The notes below the pieces were generated by a model, which was given only the letters and a program-made list of their open reading frames with translations, was not told the DNA's origin and made no database searches. The position numbers and the translations under genes are program-made. Of a DNA stretch of 20,389 bases, positions 14,719 through 20,389 are shown in pieces (within the stretch, counting starts at the first letter, position 1; each line of letters begins with the position of its first letter). The DNA is taken from contig DAOUQK010000020.1 of assembly GCA_030625695.1 (NCBI GenBank), positions 1-20,389 of the forward strand, given 5' to 3'. Source of the DNA: Paracoccaceae bacterium. GTDB lineage: Bacteria > Pseudomonadota > Alphaproteobacteria > Rhodobacterales > Rhodobacteraceae.

Positions 14719-17123
14719 TTAGGGGGCGGATCTTCCGGAACCCGTTGTTCGGCTTTCGCGACATTCTCCTTCACCGCCAGAAAGCTGTCGGGTGTCACCG
14801 AGATCGAATCTATCCCGAACTCGACCAGATGCCGGGCGAAGCGCGGGTCGTTACTGGGGGCCTGCCCGCAAAGCCCGACCTTGACGCCCGCCTTATGAGC
14901 GTCGGCAATAACCGTCCGGATCATCCACAGTACTGCCGGATGGTTTTCCTTGAAAAGTGGCGCGAGCTCTTCATTATCCCGGTCAATGCCCAGCGTCAGC
15001 TGGGTCAGGTCATTGGAGCCGATGGAAAACCCGTCGAAACGCTTTGCAAACTCGGCGGCTAGCACAACGTTCGACGGAATTTCGCACATCACATAGACCT
15101 CAAGTCCGCGCTTGCCACGCTTCAGACCAGCCTCGGCCATCACCTTCAGAACCCGGTCTGCCTCCTCGGGTGTGCGGCAGAAGGGGATCATGACGATGAC
15201 ATTATCGAACCCCAAATCGTCGCGCAGCCTCCGGATTGCGTGGCATTCCAGCGCGAAGCCGTCACGGTAGCGATCAGAGTAATAGCGCGATGCACCGCGG
15301 AACCCAATCATCGGGTTTGCTTCTTGCGGCTCAAACTGATGGCCACCAAGCAGATTGGCATATTCATTGGTCTTGAAGTCACTCATACGAATGATCACCG
15401 GCTTGGGATAACAAGCAGCTGCAATGCGCGACAGACCGCGGGCAAGATGTTCAACGAAGTACTCGGTCTTATCGGCGTAGCCCTGGGTCAGCGCCTCGAT
15501 CTCGACCCGGGCGGCGTCATCATCCAGTTCGTCGAAGCGAACCAACGCCATTGGGTGCACCTTGACCGCCGAGTTGATAACAAACTCCATCCGCGCCAGG
15601 CCCACACCATCGATGGGCAGCCGCCACCAGCGGAAGGCCGCAGCGGGGTTGGCGAGGTTCAGCATTACCTTGGTCCGGGTGGCGGGTATCGTGTCGAGCG
15701 ACAGCTCAGCCACCTTGATTTCAGAGAAACCGGCATAGACCATCCCATCCTCGCCTTCGGCGCAACTGACAGTGACCTCTTGCTGGTCGTGCAAAACCTC
15801 CGTCGCGTTGCCGGTGCCAACGATGGCCGACAAGCCCAACTCGCGGCTAATAATGGCGGCATGCGAGGTCCGCCCGCCGTGGTCGGTGATGATGGCGGCG
15901 GCACGTTCCATGATCGGCACCCAGTCGGGGTCTGTTGTCGAGGTGACCAGCACAGCGCCGTCGATAAATTTGCCAATGTCGCGCACGTTCTCGATCAAGC
16001 AGACAGTGCCGGTCACGGCGGCATCGCCGACAGCAAGGCCGGTAAGCAGTCGCTCGCCCTTGGCCTTGACGGAATAGGTCTTAAGCGCCCCCACAGAAAC
16101 GCGCGACTGCACCGTTTCGGGTCTTGCCTGCATGATGTAAAGCGTGCCAGTCTCACCGTCGCGGGCCCATTCCATATCCATCGGCTGGCCATAGTGGCGC
16201 TCAATGGTGACGGCCTGACGGGCCAATTCCACGATCTCGGCGTCCGAGAGGACAAAGCGCGCGCGCTCGGCTTCTGAGGTGGACACATTGCGCGTATCAC
16301 CGCCCGTGACACCTCCATAGATCATCTTGCGTTCTTTTTCCCCTAGTCGCTTTTCCAGAATCGGTACCAGCTTGGGATTGCCCAGAAACGGCTTGAATAC
16401 CTGATACTCATCCGGGTTCACAACACCCTGTACGACATTCTCGCCCAATCCCCAGGCGGCGCTGATCATCACCACTTTGTCGAAGCCCGTTTCAGTGTCG
16501 ATAGTGAACATAACACCCGCGCCACCGGTATCCGCGCGCACCATCTGTTGCACGCCTACAGAAAGCGCCACCTGATCGTGATCGAAACCCTTGAGCCGAC
16601 GGTAGGTGATCGCCCGGTCGGTGAATAGCGACGCGTAGCAGCGGCGGCAGGCATCCAAAAGCGCCGCCTCGCCACGCACATTCAGAAAGGTCTCCTGCTG
16701 GCCTGCGAAACTGGCGTCCGGCAGATCTTCGGCAGTGGCCGAGGAGCGGACAGCGACGGCGGGGTTCTTGCTTACTATCCGCTTGCCGAGTGCACGATAG
16801 GCCTCAAGAATAGCGTGCGCTGTCGCCTCAGGCCAGTCGCCTTCCAGGATCGCCGTGCGGATGGCGCGACCTGTCTCTGGCAGCGACTTCTTGCCAGAGG
16901 CCAGCTTGTCAAGCGCTACGGCAATCACGTCATTCAGTGAATTGGCTTTCAGGTAGTCCCAGAATACATCCGCGCTTGTGGCAAAGCCCGGCGGCACCTT
17001 AATGCCCTTGCCCGCCAGAACCCGCACCATTTCACCCAGAGAGGCATTCTTGCCGCCAACCAAGCCTACATCTTGGCGTTTCAGGTCCTCAAACCAGATC
17101 ACCTGTTCATCTCTGCGCCCCAT
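14715..17123 (-). CDS. ppsA: Phosphoenolpyruvate synthase
   Basis: This cytosolic enzyme (pyruvate, water dikinase) converts pyruvate, ATP and water to PEP, AMP and phosphate, feeding gluconeogenesis. It has 802 residues, near the family norm. Domains in order: an N-terminal ATP/PEP-binding domain (GGKNASLGEM near the start; AVRSSATAEDLPDASFAGQ, about 125-145), the phosphohistidine swivel domain with GGRTSHAAI (His421), and a C-terminal TIM barrel with SIGSNDLTQ and GLCGQAPS (Cys752). The catalytic positions match the known His421 and Cys751 of the E. coli enzyme. The ATG at 17123 is chosen because AAGGAG lies 5 bases upstream; an ATG 11 codons earlier has no such site. An FNR-type box and a TATCAT -10-like element (17159-17164) lie directly upstream at class II spacing. 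Confidence 0.95.
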   Translation of the reverse strand: MGRRDEQVIWFEDLKRQDVGLVGGKNASLGEMVRVLAGKGIKVPPGFATSADVFWDYLKANSLNDVIAVALDKLASGKKSLPETGRAIRTAILEGDWPEATAHAILEAYRALGKRIVSKNPAVAVRSSATAEDLPDASFAGQQETFLNVRGEAALLDACRRCYASLFTDRAITYRRLKGFDHDQVALSVGVQQMVRADTGGAGVMFTIDTETGFDKVVMISAAWGLGENVVQGVVNPDEYQVFKPFLGNPKLVPILEKRLGEKERKMIYGGVTGGDTRNVSTSEAERARFVLSDAEIVELARQAVTIERHYGQPMDMEWARDGETGTLYIMQARPETVQSRVSVGALKTYSVKAKGERLLTGLAVGDAAVTGTVCLIENVRDIGKFIDGAVLVTSTTDPDWVPIMERAAAIITDHGGRTSHAAIISRELGLSAIVGTGNATEVLHDQQEVTVSCAEGEDGMVYAGFSEIKVAELSLDTIPATRTKVMLNLANPAAAFRWWRLPIDGVGLARMEFVINSAVKVHPMALVRFDELDDDAARVEIEALTQGYADKTEYFVEHLARGLSRIAAACYPKPVIIRMSDFKTNEYANLLGGHQFEPQEANPMIGFRGASRYYSDRYRDGFALECHAIRRLRDDLGFDNVIVMIPFCRTPEEADRVLKVMAEAGLKRGKRGLEVYVMCEIPSNVVLAAEFAKRFDGFSIGSNDLTQLTLGIDRDNEELAPLFKENHPAVLWMIRTVIADAHKAGVKVGLCGQAPSNDPRFARHLVEFGIDSISVTPDSFLAVKENVAKAEQRVPEDPPPN

Positions 17124-17182
17124 CGTTTCTCCTTCGCATGGCGGCTTATCTGGCACTTTATGATAGACAAAGCGGCAATGGC

Positions 17183-17196
17183 TTGACCTGCATCAA
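17183..17196. promoter_or_regulatory. FNR/FixK-type box between ppsA and a small gene
   Basis: TTGACCTGCATCAA fits the TTGAY-N4-RTCAA consensus of FNR, FixK and Dnr regulators. Its centre lies 66 bases from the ppsA ATG and 61 from the ATG of the small gene at 17251. A TATCAT element sits about 28 bases from the centre on the ppsA side. The rightward -10 is less clear. The box may serve both directions. Confidence 0.75.
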
Positions 17197-17250
17197 GGCT
17201 GGGTAATAAAAGCCATTGCATGGTTGGCGCATCTGAAAAAAGGGTGGCCC

Positions 17251-17622
17251 ATGACCAAGACCGAGTTGAATGACCTGATACAGAAGCTTGAATCCCCTTA
17301 CCCGCTAGACCGCCGGGGCAAGGCAGCGGTGGTCGATGCCGTCGACGCGTTCTTTCCAAGCCGGTCGATCTGGCCCGAGACCCGTGCAGAAAGGATTGGG
17401 TCAGCGGATGTGGCGCTTCACATCGTCGACAAAGCCTTTCCCAACTGGGAGATCAAGTTGACCGGCAAGGCCAGCGTAGCGCATGGCAACTGGGTTTGCA
17501 CACTAAGGAAATCCGCCGGACGGGACAATAATGAGATGATCGGCATCGGCAAGTCCCCAGTGCTGGCACATGCAATTTTCGCGGCTTGCCTGAAGCTGGC
17601 GGCACTGAAGCACCATCTTTGA
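17251..17622 (+). CDS. Small uncharacterised protein
   Basis: This 123-residue protein begins MTKTELNDLIQKLE, where a purine-rich AAAGGGTGG lies upstream of the ATG. It has no signal peptide and no membrane helix. The central WEIKLTGKASVAHGNWVC and the alanine-rich C-terminal helix (SPVLAHAIFAACLKLAALK) resemble the layout of the small alpha-beta-alpha sandwich proteins of phages (a Trp-rich strand region, then a helix), but the similarity is weak and I do not assign a function. It is divergent from ppsA and shares the FNR-type box. Its stop codon is one base before an IS6-type left end, so the last residues may be native or only just spared. The chosen start is supported by spacing from the box (61 bases); the open frame extends 9 codons further upstream without a better start. 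Confidence 0.65.
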   Translation: MTKTELNDLIQKLESPYPLDRRGKAAVVDAVDAFFPSRSIWPETRAERIGSADVALHIVDKAFPNWEIKLTGKASVAHGNWVCTLRKSAGRDNNEMIGIGKSPVLAHAIFAACLKLAALKHHL

Positions 17623-17623
17623 A

Positions 17624-17735
17624 GGCGTTGTCGGGTCTTGTCAGATTAAACTGGCTTGAAACGGGTAGAGCGGTTGCTTACGATTGAGGGATGACGAAAC
17701 GCAGCCCTTTTCGGTGTTTCTGAACCAGCTGCCCG
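17624..17735 (+). mobile_element. 5' remnant of an IS6-family element
   Basis: The segment starts GGCGTTGTCGGG, similar to the inferred inverted repeat ending at 1531. It carries about 67 bases of leader and then an ATG at 17691, encoding MTKRSPFRCF followed by TGA and a T-S dipeptide. IS6-family transposases of the kind at 831-1478 start MTKRxPFxYFKTSP, so this is the beginning of such a gene with the Lys codon mutated to a stop and the rest lost by about 17735. It is oriented like the left copy. It fills the space between the small gene and the end of the amidotransferase gene. Confidence 0.6.
17691..17735 (+). pseudogene. IS6-family transposase N-terminal scrap
   Basis: Ten codons match the conserved N-terminus of IS6-type transposases (MTKRSPFRCF), then an in-frame TGA stands where Lys is expected, followed by Thr-Ser. 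Nothing recognisable of the transposase remains beyond this point. It is the part of the gene that is missing from the copy at 831-1478. Confidence 0.55.
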
Positions 17736-17747
17736 CCTTGCAGGTAA

Positions 17748-18563
17748 TTACTGAGGAATTGACTGGGTCAGTAAATAGAAATCCTCGTCCACGCTGTAAA
17801 CAACATCTTCCGGAAACTCGAGCCAGTTCTCATCGCTGAGCGGTTCGGAAGCGATTTCAACAGCCCGGTAGTCGGATCCTGTTTCATGGTGCACATGGGA
17901 TTTGCCGCAAATCGGACATTCAAAACCGAATTCCCGCTCCAGATGCCAAAGGGTGCGCCCAAAACGGCTGCCAACCAGATGATCCCCATCACTCAGGACG
18001 ACGTTCAGACCAACTTTGCAGTCTGGGTCAACCTCCCGGGACCAGTCGATTATCTGACGGATACCCCGACCGAGAACATCTATCAGCGGAAGCTCGGGAT
18101 GTTTTTGGTGCAGTGATAACAGATAGAAAAAGATGTGCTCGCTGTCCGTAGTTCCTTTGATGTCATTCCTGAACAACGGGTCAATTTGGGGGATCATCCG
18201 GTCCCGGACTTTCAGGAAATTCGGAACCGTGCCGTTGTGGGCAAATATCCAGCGCCCGTGCTGGAAGGGATGCGTATTTTCAATTGACTGGTTGCCAACG
18301 GTTGCTCGCCGCACATGCGCAACAACTGTATGAGCATAAACACGTGCTGCCTTTTTAGCAAAATGTTCACCGTGAAACGCCGCCCAGGTCTGTTTTTCGA
18401 CAAAAGGTACGCCATCAGGATAGTCGGCAACGCCCCACCCATGGCTGTGAACCAACCCTTCAGAATCCCCGGCACTTTGCGCCATCAGAGCATTCTGAGC
18501 GAGTACAAGACTGCACTCCACACGAGTTGGCTCATTCGCTCTCAAAGCGTATAAACGGCACAT
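17748..18563 (-). CDS. Class II glutamine amidotransferase (YafJ-like)
   Basis: This 271-residue N-terminal-nucleophile amidotransferase would release ammonia from glutamine. The start at 18563 puts the catalytic Cys at position 2 (MCRLYAL) and has GGAGG 8 bases upstream; the longer open frame to 18803 would bury that Cys and cross the promoter. Other active-site elements are present: HVRRAT (Arg85/86), AHNGT (Asn110-Gly111 oxyanion hole) and TTDSEH (Asp140). The protein has only the amidotransferase domain, without a fused synthase, like YafJ or EgtC-type proteins. A CPICGKSHVHH motif (Cys216, Cys219, His223, His225, His226) resembles a metal-binding knuckle. It is divergent from an ATP-grasp protein, with a perfect FNR box between them. 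The acceptor is unknown; the partner ATP-grasp enzyme is the obvious candidate for using its ammonia or product (inference). Confidence 0.9.
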   Translation of the reverse strand: MCRLYALRANEPTRVECSLVLAQNALMAQSAGDSEGLVHSHGWGVADYPDGVPFVEKQTWAAFHGEHFAKKAARVYAHTVVAHVRRATVGNQSIENTHPFQHGRWIFAHNGTVPNFLKVRDRMIPQIDPLFRNDIKGTTDSEHIFFYLLSLHQKHPELPLIDVLGRGIRQIIDWSREVDPDCKVGLNVVLSDGDHLVGSRFGRTLWHLEREFGFECPICGKSHVHHETGSDYRAVEIASEPLSDENWLEFPEDVVYSVDEDFYLLTQSIPQ

Positions 18564-18618
18564 GGACGCGTCCTCCAGAGTAGTCACCTCAATCTGCTGG
18601 TTTGCCTTGGTGGCGGCC

Positions 18619-18632
18619 TTGATTTGCATCAA
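18619..18632. promoter_or_regulatory. Perfect FNR-type box between amidotransferase and ATP-grasp genes
   Basis: TTGATTTGCATCAA is an exact TTGAT-N4-ATCAA palindrome. Its centre is 62 bases from the amidotransferase ATG and 68 from the ATP-grasp ATG at 18694. A TAAACT -10-like element lies at 18654-18659, about 30 bases from the centre on the ATP-grasp side. The leftward -10 is weak. It probably controls both genes. Confidence 0.8.
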
Positions 18633-18693
18633 GGTTGCCCTGAGCGAGGCCGGTAAACTCAGGTTGTCATCATTCTGTATGTTAGGGGGGAGG

Positions 18694-20178
18694 ATGGGGA
18701 AACCCGCAAATTGGCGTGGACGCTTGCCAGTAATCGCCAGGTGCAAGGCTGAGTTGTCCGGCTCAGAGCGGGCAAAGGCCTTGAGTTTGGCAAAAGAATT
18801 CATCGCGCAAAGCCGTCACCGGGAAGAGCGGTATTATTTTGAACCCCACGCAAGAACGGGAGTGGCGGATACCCAATTTGTCTTTATTGGAGATGCGAGC
18901 GAAATCCCGCTTCTGGCAAGGCCGGGCACCAACCCGTTTGAGTATCGCCTTTCCATTCTTGCCGGAGAAGGGGATCTGGTCATCATTGGCGGCCAGAGAA
19001 ACCACGATTTCGAGAATTACCTGGAACACCACCTTGACCTTGGCCACCGCAACTATCTGCAAGTTGGTCAGACTTTTCAGAAAAACGGCGCACCTGTTTC
19101 AGTCACGTGCCTGAAAGATGCCGGAACATATGCGTCTTTGCGCACCCATGTAGAAAAGCTGGGCGCGGTGACTCTGGTGCCACATATTACAACTGGCGCG
19201 ATCTGGGCGCTTGCAAGACAGCTCGGAAAGGATACCGGCAGACCGGTAAATGTCGCGGGGCCTCTTCCGGCCATGTCCATTCTGGCAAACAACAAGTTGT
19301 GGTTCGCACAGGTTGTGCGCCGCCTGTTTGGCGAGGACGCAGTACCGGCGGAGGATTCGGCCTTCGGGGCGGCGGCGCTGGCCGCCCGGGTGCATTCGTT
19401 TAGCCAAAGCTGTAGCAGGCTCGTCGTCAAAATTCCGAATAGCGCCGGGTCGGAAGGCAATTTTCCTATTTCATCTTCTGAAATTTCAGGGATGGGGATG
19501 AAAGAACTGCACCAATATCTGGTAGACCTGCTTTCCAAAATTAATGGGCAGACACTTTATCCGCTGATGGTACAGGTCTGGGAGAAAAACGTTTTGACTG
19601 ACCGCTCCGTTCAATTGTGGATACCCCACCCCGCAAATGGCTCGCCAGTTGTTGAGGGGGTTTTTGAACAGATCCTGAGCGGCCCGGAAGGTCGTTTTTC
19701 GGGGGCCTCTCCCGCCCGCATTCCGGAAGATTGGACCAAAAAACTGGCCCATGACGCTTTGATGTTGGGCCAGGTCTTTCAGGATCTGGGCTACTTAGGT
19801 CGGTGCAGCTTTGACGCGGTCATTTCTGGTGACGATTTTGGGTCGGCCAGGCTCCACTGGATAGAATGCAATGGGCGTTGGGGCGGGGTATCTGTGCCGA
19901 TGACATTTTTGAACCAACTTTTCAGAGGCCTGACCCCGCCACCGTATGTCATCGCTCACAGGTCCGAGCTGGTGTTGCCGTATCGTTCGTTTTCAGAAGG
20001 ACTTGAGGTCTTGGAGGACCTGCTGTGGCATCCCGGCGGCACCGAAGGTGTTATTTTTATGACGCCGTCGGGTTTTGAGGAGGGACCCAGCCTTCATTTC
20101 CTATCTCTCGCCGCCACAACCGAGAAGGCGGGCAGGCAAGCGGAAGAGGTCATTCAGCGCTTGACGGAAATTCATTGA
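18694..20178 (+). CDS. ATP-grasp ligase-like protein with pre-ATP-grasp domain
   Basis: This protein has about 494 residues. The C-terminal half shows ATP-grasp signatures: an ATP-binding Lys in VVKIPNSAGSEGN (Lys246) and the metal-binding Glu-x-Asn pattern in WIECNGRWGG (Glu391, Asn393, Arg395). The N-terminal half (DTQFVFIGDASEIP, then LSILAGEGDLVIIGG) looks like a Rossmann-like pre-ATP-grasp domain. The layout recalls the peptide ligase PGM1 group and related amide-forming enzymes; I recognise the fold, not the substrate. Start choice: the open frame runs back to 18562 but crosses the FNR box, so translation begins later; the ATG at 18694 follows a GGGGGGAGG run that abuts it, and ATG 18679 has no ribosome binding site. 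The start is therefore uncertain by a few codons. Its neighbour across the promoter is a glutamine amidotransferase, which suggests an amidation or glutamine-dependent ligation (inference). The stop overlaps another FNR-type palindrome. Confidence 0.8.
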   Translation: MGKPANWRGRLPVIARCKAELSGSERAKALSLAKEFIAQSRHREERYYFEPHARTGVADTQFVFIGDASEIPLLARPGTNPFEYRLSILAGEGDLVIIGGQRNHDFENYLEHHLDLGHRNYLQVGQTFQKNGAPVSVTCLKDAGTYASLRTHVEKLGAVTLVPHITTGAIWALARQLGKDTGRPVNVAGPLPAMSILANNKLWFAQVVRRLFGEDAVPAEDSAFGAAALAARVHSFSQSCSRLVVKIPNSAGSEGNFPISSSEISGMGMKELHQYLVDLLSKINGQTLYPLMVQVWEKNVLTDRSVQLWIPHPANGSPVVEGVFEQILSGPEGRFSGASPARIPEDWTKKLAHDALMLGQVFQDLGYLGRCSFDAVISGDDFGSARLHWIECNGRWGGVSVPMTFLNQLFRGLTPPPYVIAHRSELVLPYRSFSEGLEVLEDLLWHPGGTEGVIFMTPSGFEEGPSLHFLSLAATTEKAGRQAEEVIQRLTEIH

Positions 20179-20188
20179 CTTAGGTCAA
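20175..20188. promoter_or_regulatory. FNR/FixK-type palindrome at the ATP-grasp stop codon
   Basis: TTGACTTAGGTCAA has perfect TTGAC/GTCAA arms and overlaps the TGA stop (20176-20178). No intact gene follows before the IS5 element, so its target is either a gene cut off by that element or none. A 14-base match of this quality is unlikely by chance given the others nearby, but function is not shown. Confidence 0.5.
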
Positions 20189-20250
20189 TGCGGGGCTTGG
20201 CAGTGTCAGAAGAAACCGGCTTGTGAGGGGCAGGGCGACCACATAGCCTA
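20180..20250 (-). pseudogene. Possible C-terminal scrap of a membrane protein
   Basis: On the minus strand an open frame, interrupted upstream near 20290, ends LGYVVALPLTSRFLL-TLPSPALT and a TAA at 20182-20180. The hydrophobic run looks like the end of a membrane protein whose remainder would have been removed by the IS5-family insertion. It is only about 23 residues outside the proposed IS, so it could be chance. Confidence 0.2.
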
Positions 20251-20290
20251 GGCTCAGGACCCATTGATATTGTGACAGTTCGCTGATTCA

Positions 20291-20310
20291 CTGCTCCGAA
20301 AAAGGAGCAG
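20291..20310 (+). promoter_or_regulatory. Hairpin covering the IS5 transposase ribosome binding site
   Basis: CTGCTCC-GAAAAA-GGAGCAG forms a perfect 7-bp stem with a 6-base loop. The right arm contains GGAG, placed 7 bases before the transposase ATG, so folding would hide the ribosome binding site. Insertion sequences use such structures to prevent expression from read-through transcripts. Confidence 0.6.
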
Positions 20311-20314
20311 TATT

Positions 20315-20389
20315 ATGAGCAATCTATTCTGGCTAACGGAGGCGCAGATGGCGCGCCTGCGCCCTTACTTCCCGAAATCCCACGGCAAG
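20315..20389 (+). CDS. IS5-family transposase, N-terminal part
   Basis: Twenty-five codons are visible before the window ends: MSNLFWLTEAQMARLRPYFP then KSHGK. This is the typical start of IS5-family (IS427-like group) transposases, which open with a short W-L-T-x-x-Q-W/M-x-R-L-x-P motif. The ATG follows GGAG by 7 bases, within the hairpin at 20291-20310. No catalytic residue falls inside the window, so intactness cannot be judged. Confidence 0.8.
   Translation, partial: MSNLFWLTEAQMARLRPYFPKSHGK

Larger units (their letters stand above)
20251..20389 (+). mobile_element. IS5-family element, cut by window end
   Basis: The sequence from about 20251 (GGCTCAGGACCCATTG) leads into the start of an IS5-type transposase. 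The left boundary is proposed from the change of context after the ATP-grasp gene and the position of the transposase; the inverted repeat cannot be confirmed because the other end is outside. The true boundary may lie anywhere from 20250 to 20290. Confidence 0.55.

Noticed and set aside
15240..16277. Open frame of 345 codons on the plus strand within ppsA
   Set aside because: It lies opposite the catalytic domains of PEP synthase, whose motifs are all intact, and its translation shows no family features.
18562..18693. N-terminal extension of the ATP-grasp ORF, with a hydrophobic stretch like a signal anchor
   Set aside because: The extension crosses the perfect FNR box and the start of the divergent amidotransferase gene, so it is promoter DNA rather than coding sequence.
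18564..18803. 80-residue N-terminal extension of the amidotransferase
   Set aside because: The catalytic Cys must follow the initiator Met, and ATG 18563 has a good ribosome binding site; the extension overlaps the promoter and the ATP-grasp gene.
1..20389. tRNA or rRNA genes, CRISPR arrays, toxin-antitoxin or phage-defence genes
   Set aside because: I saw no cloverleaf-like segment, regularly spaced repeat array or defence-family motif in the window.

Overview
The window looks like an accessory region of an alphaproteobacterium, most likely Rhodobacterales or a relative. The reasons are high-GC coding sequence, a very large NdvB/ChvB-type cyclic beta-1,2-glucan synthase, and IS3, IS5, IS6 and IS21 family fragments of types common in that group. 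The assignment is inferred from protein character only; no taxonomic marker is present.

Layout. Positions 1-1531 are a pile of broken insertion sequences: an IS21-type end, a truncated and frameshifted IS3-family element whose right end (about 822) sits inside an IS6-family transposase gene, and the rest of that IS6 element. A small uncharacterised gene follows (1597-1980, minus). Then comes a metabolic cluster: ndvB-like glucan synthase and a tandem universal stress protein (minus, overlapping, one operon), phosphoglucomutase (minus), a PfkB-type phosphofructokinase (plus), PEP synthase (minus, tail-to-tail with pfkB), and a small protein divergent from ppsA (plus). After a 5' remnant of another IS6-family element (17624 to about 17735) comes a divergent pair: a class II glutamine amidotransferase (minus) and an ATP-grasp ligase-like protein (plus). 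The window ends in the start of an IS5-family element.

Regulation. The unifying signal is a set of FNR/FixK/Dnr-type 14-bp palindromes: TTGATTAAGATCAA (11708-11721) upstream of the stress-protein/ndvB operon, TTGACCTGCATCAA (17183-17196) between ppsA and the small gene, TTGATTTGCATCAA (18619-18632) between the amidotransferase and the ATP-grasp gene, and TTGACTTAGGTCAA (20175-20188) at the end of the ATP-grasp gene. A degenerate copy lies upstream of pfkB (13691-13704). Four of the seven likely start codons lie about 61-70 nt from a box centre, the distance expected of class II FNR-type promoters with short leaders.

How the genes may work together (inference). PpsA makes PEP from pyruvate, feeding gluconeogenesis. 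Pgm converts glucose-6-phosphate to glucose-1-phosphate, the precursor of UDP-glucose. The glucan synthase polymerises UDP-glucose. PfkB works in the opposite, glycolytic direction, and the tandem Usp is typical of oxygen-limitation regulons. Together this looks like a low-oxygen carbon-storage, envelope-glucan and survival module. The least understood part is the amidotransferase/ATP-grasp pair, a candidate amide-forming system apparently switched on by the same regulator.
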